Position numbers and translations under genes: made by a program
Shown here: piece after piece, positions 35,639 to 48,493 of the stretch
Position numbering within the stretch: position 1 is the first letter of the stretch
Layout: every line of letters starts with the position of its first letter
Origin: Volvariella volvacea V23
Lineage: Eukaryota; Basidiomycota; Agaricomycetes; Agaricales; Pluteaceae
NCBI GenBank assembly: GCA_000349905.1
Contig: KB722756.1
Coordinates: 576,576 to 640,575, forward strand
Length of the DNA: 64,000 nt
Direction of reading: 5' to 3'
The notes under the pieces: generated by a model
The model's input: the letters and a program-made list of their open reading frames with translations, nothing else
The model's database searches: none
What the model was told of the DNA's origin: nothing

Positions 35639-38600
35639 ATGCACGCACAGAGACAGAACCACCCCGTGTCCCAGAACCACAAGGCCCTGCTCGCTAACGC
35701 CTACAACGAGCTCGGCAAGGAGCTCTCCTCCACCAAGATACGAGTCGTGGGCAACTACACCCTCGGCAAGGTCATCGGCGAAGGTCAGTCCCCACCCCGC
35801 CCCACACTCTGCACCCCACAATCCCCTCCTCACCCACCCGCCCCACAGGCGCCTATGGCAAAGTCCGTCTCGGCACCCACCGCCTCACATCCACGCGGGT
35901 CGCCATCAAGCAGATCCCCAAGGCCATGTCCTCCTCCCTCACCCGCGAGATACACCACCACCGCCAGCTGCACCACCCAAACATCGCCCAGATGTACGAG
36001 GTCATCGCCACCGAGTCGCACATCTGGATCGTCACCGAGCTCTGCTGCGGCGGCGAGCTCTTCGACTACCTCGTCGAAAAAGGCCGGCTGTCAGAGCAGG
36101 AAGCACGCATCATCTTTGGCCAGCTCTGTCTCGCCGTCAACTACCTGCACGAGAAGGGCATCGTGCACCGAGATCTCAAGCTCGAGAACGTGCTGCTCGA
36201 CGAGAGGTGCAGAGTCAAGCTCGGCGACTTTGGGTTCACGAGAGAGTTTGAGAAGGGCTCGCTGATGGAGACGTTCTGTGGTACGACGGGGTACGCGTCG
36301 CCGGAGATGCTGCAGGGGAGGAAGTATCAAGGCCCAGGTATGTGCCCTCCGATCCCGCCCGCGCACATCTTTCTGTCTCGTTGCTATGTCGATGTGCTGG
36401 GCAGCTTGTGCTGATCCATCTCCTTAGAGGTCGACGTATGGTCGCTGGGCGTGATACTCTACACCCTGCTCACCGGCACACTGCCCTTTGACGACGACGA
36501 CGAGGCCGTCATGCGCGACAAAATCATCATTGGCGAGTTCGAAGATCCAGCTTGGTTATCGCTAGGTACGTACTCCCCCAAACGGGGAGGGGAGGGTTTT
36601 GCCTTTACCTCATGCCCTATCCCTTGTTCGCCTGTCTGCGGAATGCGAGTGCTTACGGACGTGCTGCTTCTCTCCCCACTTTGCATTTGTCGATCGTCTT
36701 CCGGTGTTGTCGTATGCTGTCGTATGCTGTCGTATGCTGTCTTATCCGCTTACGCGTGGCTGTCCGTCGTGGATATCCGGGTATTGTCAAATCTCCTGGA
36801 CGTGCTTGACATCCCACATCACATAATGCGCACATGCTCGTTATCCTTACCCATTACGGCATGCTCGATAAACAGAGGCTAGAGATCTGATCAAAAAGGT
36901 CCTCGTCAAGGATACACTCAAGCGTCTCACTATCCCGCAAATCCTCGGCCACCCGTGGTTCAAAACTCAGACTCTCACCTACGAGAGCGTCGATCCCGAA
37001 GAGGAGGTGGGAGGAGAAGCTCTCAATGGACCTGCAGCTCAAGGAGGACAAGACGCAGCTCCTCCAACCGTCGTCCTCCCCACACCACCTCCATCTTCAG
37101 GACTGAACCAAATGCCCAGCCCCCCACCTCCCATGTCCACTGCTGTATCTTCTGCTACGACGACGACTATATCTACCGTGTCGACCTCCCAGTTCCAGTC
37201 CGCGTCCTCCTCTGTCGAATCGCACGCCTCCTCCACCTCCCGCTCCGGTTCCAATTCCAATTCAAACTCCAACTCGAACTCTGTATCCCACTCTACCTCG
37301 AACACCTCTTCTTCTATTCCTACGACTCCAGATGACGATGATAGCAACGTTGCTGATGATGATGACGACAATTATGATAGCGATGAGTATGATAATGAGG
37401 GCGCTGAAGCTGATAACAGCGCCGAGGATGGCGAGGGGGAGGATGAAGACGAGGATGATGGAGATGGGAGGGGCGTGTATGTTGATGCGGATGAAGATGT
37501 CGTAAAGCCCGGTGTGCGAGTACAAGATCTAGATGAGGACGATGAGGACGACGACCCGTTTTTGTCCCCCAAGGCGAAGGAGAAGAAGACTGGGAGGTTG
37601 AGGAGGAGGAATACGAGCGAGAGCACCGTGAACACCGTCACGGGGAGCAAAAAGGGTCGAGGCGCCAAGTCGAAAGCCAGTACCGTTGGTGCTGCAGCCA
37701 AGGGCGTCAGAAAGGAAGATGTGGACGAGTTTTATGCGAGAACGGGCGGAAGACGAGCGAGCGATGCTGGGGCAAAGCAGAGTGCGCAGGAGAGGGAGGT
37801 GGTGGATGAGGATGAGGATGAGGAGGACGGGGGTGATGTGTTGAGTGCGTTGCCGCCTCCGACGTCGATTGGGTTGAAGATGAAGATGAAGGTGTCGACT
37901 GGGCCTTCGTCCCAGCAGCAGCCACAGGGACAGGGACAGGGTAGCGTGTACGGTAGCGCCCAGCCTATTCCCTCTGGGCTCGTTTCGTCGACCAACTCCA
38001 GGTCGACAGCTATCCTGCCACCCATCCAAACGACCTCGCTCTCCTTTGCACCCTCATCATCATCCTCCGCTGCAGCATCCACAGCTACAACAGGGACAGG
38101 GTTCACGACGAAGACGCCTATCACGGCACGGTCCATTGTGTCCCCCCGGTCCACGAGCGCACCACCGCCCCAGCCGCCTATACACCCCGTGCGCACGCCG
38201 GCCAGGACGAAGAGGAGGTCGGTGTCGTCTACCCATCTGGGGGAGGACGACGACGACGATCTGGGGAGCACGGATCCGGTTATTGGCGTGCCTACTTCTG
38301 CTGACGCGCCACCCGCGTCCACGGCTCCTGCCAAGGCGTCTTCTTCCACCTCTGCAAGCACACCGCCACAGACACAGACAAAGATAGACTTCTACTCCCT
38401 GCTCACGACGCCCGCGCCGCTCATCTTCTCGACCCCGCTCGAGCGGCAGCTCCTGAACGAGCTGAGCGGGCTCGGGCTCGACACGGCGCAGATCGTGCAC
38501 AGCGTGCTGAGCGACGCGTGCGATTCGGCGGGGGCGATCTGGTGGATGGTGAAGAAAAAGCGGGAGAGAAGGGTCGTGGAGGAGGTGGAGAAAAGGGAGA

Positions 38601-41600
38601 AGGGGAGAGAGAGAGGAGGGGGTTGCTGTTGGAGGAGGGGAGGGGAAGGAGAAGGAGAAGGAGGGAGAGAAGGCGCAGAGGCCGGCGGTGGGCAGGGCGA
38701 GGAGCCATAGTTATAGCCAGTCGCAGCAGCAGCAGCCGGCGCTGCCTTCCTCCCAGAGTGGGTCGTCGACAACGAGGGTGAGGAGCGGGACGGTTGCTGG
38801 CCCGGCGGGGGCTGGTGCGGGGCCGGGGGCGTCGAGCTCGGGTGCTCACACGACTACTGGGAGCAGACATCATCGGGTCAAGGTCAACGCCGGTGTCCAG
38901 ACGGATCCGCCGCCGCCGCAGCTGGCGTTTATACCCCCCACGCCGACGCTGTCGAGCAGGTTTTCGAGTTCGGACCATGCGGGTGGCGGTGGTGCTGTGC
39001 CGTCGAACAACCCCTCTTCGCGAGACCGCGACCGCAACCGCGATCATAATCGCGAACGAGAACGCGAACGCGATAAAGAGAGGGAGAGGGAACGGGATAA
39101 CCGCGGTAGTGTTGGGAGTGGATATGCGGGAGGGGATAAGTTTGGGACGCCGACTCGGTCGTCGTTGATGATGCTCTCACCGTCGTCGTCGTCCACGCTG
39201 GGAGCCATCTCGGCTGGTGTGATTGCGATGGGGGAGACTGGGAGTGTGCATGGTAGTATTGGAGGGGGGAGTGGGGCCGGGGCTGCCGCTGCGGGCGGTG
39301 TTGCTGCTGGGAGTGGGACAAAGTCGTATCCCTCGACACCTGGAGGGTCGATGAAGGAGAAATCGGAGAAAGAGGGGAGGGACAGTAAAGACTCCAAGGA
39401 GGGGAAGGAGAAGGAGAAGGAGGAGGGAAAGAGCGGGTCGGGTGGGAGAAAGGGGAGGAGCGGGAGTGTTAGTATTAGTCAGAGGGTTACGACTGCGCTT
39501 GAAGCTGCTGGGTTGGTGAGGAAGAAGAGCAGTGAGGCTGTCAAGGGTGAGAAGGAGAAAGAGAAGGAACGAGAAAAAGAGAGGGAGGGACAAGCGAAAG
39601 GGAAAGATGCGGTTGCTGCATTGAAGGATGGGGACAGGAAGTTATCCTCGTCGACTAGCCTTACCAGTGGTGATGAGCCACCGAGAAGCTCTTATGCGAG
39701 TTTGAGTGGGACAAGTGCCGAAGCTGGCGGTCAATCGAGTGGAAGTGGGAGTGGGATTAGGAATAAATTGACCAAGTCACCACCAGGCCCAAAGCATCCC
39801 TACCAGCCACAGCCTCAAGCACCTCATCAACCATATCCTCAATCGCCATCTACGCCTCCGCCACCACCCAACTCAGCCGCTTCGGCCACGTCTTTGAATT
39901 CAACATTGTCGGCTGGGACGAGTACACCTACTCATAACGCAGCTAAATCGGATTATCAGAAGCAGTTGTTGAATTCGCCTTGGATTTTGACTGAATCCGG
40001 TGAAGCTATCGGAAGAGTCGGGGGAGGGCCGCTGGGGAACGGCGGTGGTTCCACGACGAGTGTTGGCGGATCAACGACACCCCTCGGATCGCCTGGTCGG
40101 GGCAGTGGGTTCCTGAGTTTGCTGGGAGGTGGGGGAAGTAGCAAGAATGTTGATGTTATTGAGGGTGGCGATTCGTCAGGTGGTACTGGTGCAAGTGGAG
40201 GAAATTTGCAAAGCTCGATGTCGGCTCCGAATTTGACAGAGCATGCTGGAGGTCAGGCTCCCGCGGCGATGAATACTAGCAACAGCACTCCTGGTATCAC
40301 GGGCAGTGCTGGCAAGAAAAAGGTATTTGATTCGTGTGTTCTTGGGTCTCGTTGTGAGGTTGACGGTCAAATTATCTTGTAGGGCCAGAATCAAGGCCAG
40401 GCCCAACCAAGGAATAGAGCCAATATTTTGACCGCCTTTAGGCTGTGGTTCTACGAAGACAGGAAGGGCAAGAGGAAAGAACAGGCTGCTGCCGCCGCTG
40501 CACCTAAAACTACTGGAGGCGCATTGTATGGATATGTTACAAGGAATGGCCATGGGACCGGAAAGAGGCGCGGGAGCAATTCAAGTACCAATGGTGGAAG
40601 ATTTGGTCGCAGCCCTGCGGTTGTTAATAACGCTCTTCCTGGCCCTGCTGGTTCTGGACCCTCAAGTACGGGTGCAACAGGACATCGACCTCAACGTCCC
40701 TCTGTATCGAGTAAGCGATCGAGCAGTATCAATTCCCGACGATCGTCCGCTGCATCTCTCCAAATGATGGTCCTGGATTCTCCGCAAATACCAACCAGAA
40801 GATCCTTTGGAGGAAGTCACACACCCAACTCTGAACGTGCTGCCGAGTATTCTTCAAGACCGAGCTCGATCAGGAGTTTCTCGATGAATGGCAATGGGGG
40901 TGGAAGTAGCGGTGGAGGCGGAGGACAAAGACATCGTAAATCTCCATCAGCTAGTTCAGGCGGATCAGCTCATTACAGAACAGCCTCACCAATATCGCGA
41001 TACCACCGCCGTGCTGGCTCAGGATCATCCGGCTCCCGAGTTGTAAGACAGATCCCCGGTGTACGAGCGCCAGTTATGCACCACTCAACGTCGGCTTCGT
41101 CGGCTTATAGTCGACATATGAGGAGTGGATCGGCCGCTAGCTCGTTGCATTCCCCTGCTTCTTCGAGGCCCGCTTCGTTTTATGAGGTTTCGGAGAGTGA
41201 AGGAGGTGGTCCCTCTCCCTCGGTTGCGAACGTTACTGCTGCTATATTTAATAGGAGGACCGAGTCTCCGTTTAGAGGTGTTAGGAGGAGGAATACTACC
41301 GGTGGCTGGGAATATGATTCTACTCCTCGTAAAGGTATCTCATCTCTATTGTCGTTCTACTTGGTGCATGGTCTAATGCTTGACGTTGCTTTTTCAGGGT
41401 ATAGCTATGCCCCGTACCATACAGCTTCGCTGAGTCGATCCAGCTGGAAGAAATCGTGGGGCCTCGAACCACCTGGCTGGCAGAATCGTGGAGCGGCAGC
41501 AGCGCAATTGCCTTATGAAGTTTTAGCGATATCAGTCGCGCCAGGGAACGAGCCTAGCTCGATTCGTGACGTGTTCTCTGGCGGAAGAAGAGGTTCCATA

Positions 41601-42143
41601 AGTAATGGAAATGGAACGACGACTGAGGTTAAGTGGGTTGCTGGTAGTGGTGATGATAGCGACTGGGTAGATGAGGATGATGATATTCCCACTTTTGCTG
41701 GAGGCTTAGGTCAGACAGGTATTCCAGCTTCCGTGCTGGGCTCGGTTCTCGGTGGTAGTGGTGGCAGTGGCGGAGCTGGTGCTTTCAGTGGCAACAGTGG
41801 TAATGCACTAGGGCTGCAGTCCGTAGACGAGCATGCCGAGCCCACTCCCCCTGCTCCAGCTTCGAGCACAGGATCTGCCTCCCGAGGGCATCGCAGTGGG
41901 TCGTTATCATCCATTCCCGTATCTGGTAGTGTTGTTGGCGTCGGTACAACAGGACGAAGAACTGGCAGGGCTTCTCCTGTCCCTATGGAGAGCGTCCATG
42001 AAAATACGGCTGGGAAGAGCATGAATATGGGCAAGGGCGCGACGGAAACTCGAACAGGAAGGAGGCAGTTGCCGAATACAAGGCCTGGCCCTGCGTTCAA
42101 GCATGCTATTCAGGAGGAGGACGAAGATGAGGAAGAGGAGTAA
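35639..42143 (+). CDS. CAMKL Ser/Thr kinase, Kin4/Ppk1-like, giant tail
   Basis: Snf1/AMPK-related kinase. Start MHAQRQNH at 35639; introns 35784-35848, 36338-36427, 36566-36875, 40323-40382, 41335-41397 (the last is in frame and stop-free). The kinase domain (about residues 40-300) is complete: GEGAYGKVRLG, VAIKQI, HRDLKLENVLL, DFGFTREFE, activation segment METFCGTTGYASPEML, DVWSLGVILY. A very long disordered tail follows, over 1,600 residues: poly-acidic (37330-37560), Ser-rich, then a short helical block ELSGLGLDTAQIVHSVLSD with DSAGAIWWMVKKKRERR near 38450-38560, RD/RE repeats, GGS-rich parts, and AFRLWFYEDRKGKRKEQ near 40440. The tail's frame changes by one base in a purine-rich tract between 38590 and 38690, so either an indel or an unusual small intron is present. 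Total about 1,970 residues. Kin4/Ppk1 assignment rests on kinase type only. Confidence 0.82.
36703..36744 (+). repeat. Short tandem repeat in kinase intron 3
   Basis: About four copies of the 10-base unit GTCGTATGCT (the last diverged) inside the 310-base intron 36566-36875, which is several times longer than the other introns of this gene. It probably expanded by slippage. Confidence 0.7.
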
Positions 42144-43108
42144 AGGAACGCTCCCCTAGCCGTTCTTTCATTCTCTCAAACATAGTCACTGTTAATTTGT
42201 GTATTCAAGCAATCGGTTTTTTCTGCATCACCCCGCTCTGTACGTCCCTCTATACCCATGACTCCTTTTCGCTCTCCAGGGACCCAGTGTTTCCTTACGC
42301 GTCCGAGTTTTCCTTGCACTCATTTGGCTTTATCTTGGATATTTCTTTACATCTTTGACTGTGCTCGTTTTCCTTTATCATGCATTGACATTACCATCTA
42401 CTCCAAGCTACTTCACCGCAATGACACTTCTTTAGCTCTCCCTATCCTCTTTTTTGATTCGTTCCTGTCTTTCTGCATTGTCGATTTGGCTGTCCCCTAT
42501 CTCTTTTATTGGTGATCATCTTCTCTAGCAGCTTTGGCATTCTCCTCTCCTTTCTCCTTATATCAGACCTCTTCTGTCTGTTTCCGTTCTGTCTTCCTTT
42601 TCTATTGCTGCTACACTGGTGGTATAATATACCGTACATACTTGCTATTACAGGGAACTCACACTTTCATTGGATCCAATCCGTGGCTTCCCAAATAACT
42701 CCCCTGTCATGATGTTGACCTGAAATTGCATTTGGGCTAGATCTGTGTAGCTAATACAACATGCCAACTTGTCGGGACAGTGCCTTTGCTTGTTGAGTGG
42801 GCTGTAGGATCCCACCTCCCTCCCTACTCGCTAGAAAGCTCAGCGCTCAGCAGTTGTTACAGTCTCCTGCTTGAATTATTGACCTTTGATCAAAGCAACG
42901 AGAACGCGTGACCGTGATGTGTCACAAAACAGGTGATGAGGCCGTCACGATCACGCCGCGGCATACCGCCACACTTCCTTCTTGCAACTCCCTGTAACCA
43001 CAACCGCCTTGTGAAGAACTCAATGGAAGAAAGTGCGAGTGAGTCTCTAAAGCTCTTTTTCTGTGAGCTAACTGGCCGACTCTGCGAATAGTAACGCTCC
43101 CTGTGATC
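42144..43108. other. Intergenic region
   Basis: The 3' side of the Kin4-like gene is pyrimidine-rich over about 42160-42700 with no supportable gene. 42900-43108 should contain the promoter of the next kinase gene. A minus-strand frame at 42890-43126 is judged spurious. Confidence 0.45.
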
Positions 43109-44359
43109 ATGAACCGCAAACTTCATATCATTTTTATTGACACTGATGGCACCCTTGCCAATATTATTGAGTCAATATACATGCTACTGGACAAACCAAT
43201 CCTTCCGGAGCTATCTCGATTTCGCATTCATGTTTTGGAAACGCCCGTAAAATGCTCGGGTCGTATAAATACTCCTGAGTTCGCTGAGCACTGCCTCGCG
43301 ATTCCCTCAACAGAAATGCCATTATCAACGAAACTTGACGAGGTGGCACCAGACGTACATCAACCTCCCAATCAAATTCCAGCCCTCCGTTTTGTAGTAT
43401 ACCCACCTACTGAAGGTATGTCCCATAGCCAACGCACCTCCCTACGGGCTATTAACGTGTTGCCTTTGCTTATGGTTGTTCAGAACCCCCACTCGATATT
43501 AAAACCTTCTCTGAACTTGATCAAGATCTGAGTGACGCAGGCTGGAAGGAGGAGAGGATATTTCGTTCGTTCTCGCACGCACTGAATGGAGGTTGGATGA
43601 CCCACCTTGTGCATCGGAAATGGTATGTCCTGTTACTCAGTTGATATTCGCCGAATTGATTGTACCATCGTACTTCAGTTATCCATCGTACCCAACTTAT
43701 CACGTCTGGCCTTAACTGTTCACACTGACGGTATTCGAAAAGGTATCCTCAAATGGACAAGTCATCGTGAATGCCGAATTGTACGCCATCTTGCTCGAGA
43801 TAAGTCGCCAGATAACTATGTAATCAAGCTGTATGGTGTTTGGAAGGCCCCTAGAGGCTCATTCCTCCACATGACACGGCATGGTATACCCGTGTTTTTC
43901 CGCGATACCTCCAAGGTCAGGAAGCAAGCTTATGCCACATGCATCAAACTACTTCGGTGCATTGCCCGTTTTCACGAGCTCGGGGTTGTTCATCGGGATA
44001 TCAAGCCCTCAAACATTCTAGTCAATCGAAAAGGCGATATTGCCATAATCGATTTCGAGTTCTCCAGAAAGGGTGAACCGAGCGATATGATATCTGGGCT
44101 CGTTGGAACGCCTGCATTCATGGCACCTGAAATTCGTGAGGGTGCACTTTATAGAGGCGACTTGGCTGATATTTGGGCATGTGGTCGAGTAATAGAAGAG
44201 GCATTGGCAGTCTGTGAACACCTGCCGCAGGAACAGCTTCTCAGGGGTGTTGCCCGCCGACTCATGCATGAAGATTCACTTCAGAGACTCACCTTTCGTC
44301 AAGCTATTCAAGAACTTGAAGCGACATCAAGTTCTGGGCTCAAAGAGTCACAGAGGTGA
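43109..44359 (+). CDS. Protein kinase-like protein, lineage-specific
   Basis: Multi-exon gene. Exon 1 begins MNRKLHIIFIDTDGTL and runs to a GTATGT donor at about 43417. After an intron, NPLDIK-type sequence continues (EPPLDIKTFSELDQDL ... NGGWMTHLVHRK), then one or two further introns that I could not place between 43620 and 43760. The last exon carries the C-lobe: GVVHRDIKPSNIL (catalytic loop), IIDFEFS in place of DFG, PAFMAPEI and ADIWACGRVIEEA. No glycine-rich loop or VAIK lysine is recognisable, and DFE instead of DFG is unusual, so activity is uncertain. The family may be one of the P-loop-poor kinases common in basidiomycetes. Neighbouring 45019-46827 could be functionally linked. Confidence 0.65.
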
Positions 44360-45018
44360 GGGCATTGATGTTTGAACACAAGTTCGAACACTAATGCCAA
44401 GTTAGGTCTGCCATGCTACGCCAACCTGCCACGTCCACTGAGTGTTGAATTTTACAAAAGGGATCCCTGCAAATCAGCACCACAGTAACTATCTTTCCAT
44501 TTCGGCGGAACGAAGTTCAAGACTGATCGCATTTTTATTCCGTTATAACTACTAATTTTGACGGGCTTCTTGCCTGAAGATACATTGTGAGTCACACACT
44601 GAGCCATCACTGCGGGCGTATTACTATTACGAAGTATGTGTTTTACTGCTCTATCACATGGACTATCATCGCGTACTAGTAGTTTGCTTTGACACCTGGC
44701 ATGTAATTGTCGAAAGCGACTACGATGAAGTGCTGAGCTCTCTGGCACCTTTTTGCATTGTTTTTTTACGGCTTTGATTCTATGAATGGCCCTTGCTATT
44801 GCTAGCCTCGGTTGCAGGGGTTTCTCCCTTGAAGGCACGATGGCCTGGGTTCACTTAATAACCTAAATATGTCATATCCCCATTTATTACCGCGCCGCCT
44901 GTAGGCACTTTATTCTTGGGGTTTCCTTTTTATCAAGATATAGTATCTCCTGGCTCGACGACTGTTCGAAATCTCCATCAGTGGGCCTTGCCTAAATCTA
45001 GTGCCTTTTTTAGCAGAT
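44360..45018. other. Intergenic gap
   Basis: About 660 bases between the kinase-like gene and the next gene. A 128-codon minus-strand frame at 44452-44838 has basic composition but no recognisable domain; I leave it uncalled. Confidence 0.35.
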
Positions 45019-46827
45019 ATGGAACATGATAGAATGAGTACGCCTTCTCTCTTTTCTCTTTTTGAGCCGATGTTAACAAAGGACAGGTACTCTGGTCTAT
45101 GTGCATCCTCGAGCTGTCCAACGTTTAGAAATTTCCGTCGAAGATCTTGACATGCACACTGCGACATGGTTAGCTTCTGCTTGCAGAGATGCATACAAGG
45201 CCGAACTTTTTACGGAAGCACTCGCCAAACTCGTTGTCTACATGTTGAAAGATGGGATAGAATACAGCGGTGCACAATCCCTTCCAACCATCCGCACCGC
45301 AGGAATATCACACGCGAGGAACGTTGGTGAAAGCGTTGAGATGACAGAGCTGCATTTTGTAAAATAGTCTAATTTCTTGAACAATCTATGGGAGGGCGAC
45401 GACGACGAGTTGGCCACGTCGCATCGATTCGATTCTCGTATTCATATTATAATCGAGAATGCCGATCATCTTGGTATGTGCTTTAAATTCAAATGAGTGG
45501 AATGCTGGTTAATCTCTCGACGATTTGCAGCATTGCATGATGCTCTTAGTTCATCTGAAGATGTAGGTCAGTTATACTGAGCTCTAACAATTGTGGGACA
45601 AGGCATCAAATGGGATATCAAAGCACTTGAGTTTCCAAAGATCCGACTCCTGTACTGTCGTCAAGTTGGGGAATACCGAGAACTGAAAATCAAGAGGGGT
45701 GGCAGCGCGGTACCCACTAGCATTCCTGACGTCTTACAGGAAATCAACACTCGACTCGCTCAATACCTACTGGTGGAACCTAAAGCAGAGGTAAATTAAC
45801 ACTAAGGGTCATACACGAATTCTGAGTCTTATCTTTCTCAGAGGCTGTATGTTACAAACAACCGACGAATATTTGATCAATATTTTGCAGTGCTTGACCC
45901 CTCCCACCGGCAGTATGGCGACCTCTCTGTTGACTTGCTCTCCGATCCGATGCAGGTTGTCAAACATCTTGCCATGATCTCACAGTTCACAGAACGCAAC
46001 TACGCTAGACGCATTGCTGAGGACCCATCGTCCACTATTAAGCAAAGTGCCTTCACGACGTATATGATACATCATGCAATGTTTTATCTTGAGCGTCAAA
46101 TTCGCGGTGTAAAGTATTACGAGTTCGTAGTTAAATCCAACCTGCTATGCAACCGCTTACATTGCCCTATAGGAACTTAGGCTGGCGCCTGAACCTCTAT
46201 GTGAAGAACACTGCAGGCGCTCCAAGAAAATATAGGCCCCATTCCGATTTCGCGTTATTCTCCGAAACACACGACCTCCCATTCATCCTAGGGGAAGTAG
46301 TTTCGGATCCATGCGAGAGCGACTGCCAAAGGATGTTGTGCCAGGCTGCAGCAGTTGCTAAGGTCGCTGCTCTACTCTATCAAAATATGGACATGCCCTC
46401 TGTCATGCTGGCAATTTACTTGACAGCAAATATGGTGGCACGTCGCTACCTAATCTACGCAACAAGGGCTTCTGTGGTGCGCAATTTGTTACTATCCTAA
46501 CCCACTGTCGTTGTGAGCTGCACCTCAATACCGGCGTTGCAGGATGACCCCGAAGTAACAATTGTAGAGGTCACTTATAACTGCAAGCAGGTAGGACAAG
46601 CCAGGGAATTGCTGTGCGACATCTACAACTATGGCCTGCTTATTCAAAACCATTATGTGCAAAATATAAATGCGGAAACTAAGGATGCGCTAAAAGAAAT
46701 CAAGGTGCTCACTCACGAGTTCATGTCTCTCGGCACCCGAAAGTCTCCTAGTGTCAGCGAACGCCAGTCGCTTCCATATCTTGACGTCATTGAGGAGGGC
46801 GTCGAGGACGACCTCGAGGAAAATTGA
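45019..46827 (+). CDS. Unknown protein with weak REase-like motif
   Basis: Reads as one intact gene if GTT-type donors are allowed. Exons join as MEHDRMS | TLVYVHPRAVQRLEISVED ... SHARN | SNFLNNLWEGDDDELATSH ... ADHL | ALHDALSSSEDVG | IKWDIKALEFPKIRLLY ... KAE | RLYVTNNRRIFDQYF ... GVKYYE | NLGWRLNLYVKNTAGAPRK ... RASV | DDPEVTIVEVTYNC ... DDLEEN, roughly 450 residues. The 45-base intron 45323-45367 (donor GTTGGT) removes an in-frame TAG, and another with GTTCGT near 46122 restores frame. The segment SDFALFSETHDLPFILGEVVSDP has the spacing of a PD-(D/E)XK nuclease core but lacks the usual Lys after Glu. Similar REase-like and kinase pairs occur in Crinkler-type proteins of fungi. I do not recognise the family with confidence. 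If the GTT introns are not real, it is a pseudogene. Confidence 0.55.
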
Positions 46828-48493
46828 AAGGAGGGTGGTGGTGGTAACAATATCACACTAATGATAGTCGATGAATGGTAGGGATTGGAGTCAGAACATG
46901 AACACAACATCGTCTGCAATCTCAGCTGTTAACTCACACTCTCTGACCTTCACGACTCATGACGCACGATGTGGGAACAAAGGGCACTTGTGTACACCCT
47001 CAAGATCACGTACTAAGAGTTTGCGAAGCACGCCCGTGGCATTCCCATTGCGAGGACGTCTGGGGGATCGTGATGAGGAATCTGCCCCATTTAGTTGAAC
47101 TCACCCGAACAACCGAACATAAAACAATCCCGCCCTAACCCTACTGTATCACTAATCCCTAATTGCGCTGATAGAGAGGCTCAAAGTTCGAGGTCGTAGA
47201 TGCAGACCGCAGATGCAAATGCTCGAGACCATCCAGTTACTTGTGACAAAGTGGCAGGCGCTTGTCCCTTAATATATGCTGTACATATGTGGCTACAGTA
47301 TATGGGCCATATACGTTGCCGCATACTGAACTCCTCAAGGATTGTGAACTACAGCACTAATATGACCATTATTTTTCAAAAATAAAGTTGAAATAGTCTG
47401 TAAATATGTCTTAAGCCATGAAAGGATGATCGCTTCAATGGAATGAGGGTATATGGCCTTTGAGACTTGCCGAAAGTGGCAAAGCGGAAGGGTCCCTAAC
47501 CGCGAGCTTGTGACATCTATACTGTCACCCTATCGTTCTGTGTCTCTGCGAACTTCGAGCGACATTAGCAGACATATCCAGGGTTATATCTATAAGACTG
47601 AAAGTGCTTGGATTCGCGAGGCACGTATCAACTTTAACGCAAATCAACTTCAAGTAACCGCTTTTGGCGTCCGCGTGACGGCAGTGTGCTTGAGAATACT
47701 GCGGTTTATTTGTAAACCTAAACTTTATCATTCTTCATCAGCGGACATCCAGTCGTACATTGAGGCCGTGCCGTGAACGAGTGGCGCTTGCATCTACCAA
47801 TGCTTTGGACACGATAGTCTACTGGTTAAAAAGTTGCGGTCCTAGGTCCGCAAACGCGGCCACACTACTGCTCCAAACCCTTCCTGTCCAGATACCCAGC
47901 AAAAGGAAACCCCTCCTACGAGTTTATCAAATTCTCTTCGTCCGCACAGTGGGGTATGTCTGGGGCTGTGTGCGTGATGTGAATGGTAACAGTGGGGATA
48001 GGAGTGAAGTGAGTTCAGTGATGACGCTAACAAAAACGTTGCCAGTGATAACAGTCGTATCGCCCTTGTGGCTATAAGATCCCTGGCCCTCTTTGGTGGG
48101 ACGAGTTGTGCTTATATGACGAGGAGGGGTCAGACATGCCTGGGAGATACATGGTGTTGCTGCTGCTCGCCAAGCCATTCCAAGCCGTCGATACTACAAA
48201 GTCAGTATCAGATTTGCAAGAAAACAAATATCAACCATCAGTATAAGCCTGCAAACTCGGTGACTCACGGCAACATTGCGGTGGTTGGGGTGTTGGGAAT
48301 GTGCTACGCGTTGGAGAGGGCAGTGCTCCAGTTTAGCCCTCACGTGTTGCGTTACGTGCAGGGTTACGTCTATAACTGTTGAGCCCATCGAGACACCCCG
48401 CTTTCTGCCTTTGCCTCGCTCTGACACTGTGTAGGATGGTGCGTTTTCTGCTAAGATGCTGTTCCTAGCTAATAGCTAGATCGACAGGCCCAA
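46828..48493. other. 1.7-kb intergenic region
   Basis: Frames at 47453-47776, 47760-48077 and 48068-48382 have no domain and no coherent splicing. A motif of about 25 bases (AGTTATAGACGTAACCCTGCA, minus strand at about 48355-48380) recurs in diverged form near 47580-47605, and TTTAGCCCTCA occurs both at about 48333 and just inside the F-box gene. This suggests small local duplications rather than a gene. Confidence 0.35.

Noticed and set aside
37007..38580. Overlapping antisense frames across the kinase tail
   Set aside because: They mirror acidic and Ser-rich low-complexity coding sequence; long antisense frames are expected from such composition.
41335..41397. Treating this stretch as coding because it is open in frame
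   Set aside because: It has a GTATCT donor and TTTTCAG acceptor, and its removal joins STPRK to GYSYAPY smoothly; 63 bases is a normal intron length here.
44452..44838. 128-codon basic frame on the minus strand
   Set aside because: No domain, low-quality start, and lies in a gap expected to hold 3' and promoter sequence.
45365..45367. Nonsense mutation making the 45019 gene a pseudogene
   Set aside because: A 45-base GTTGGT...TAG intron removes it in frame and all later exons are intact; kept as an alternative only.
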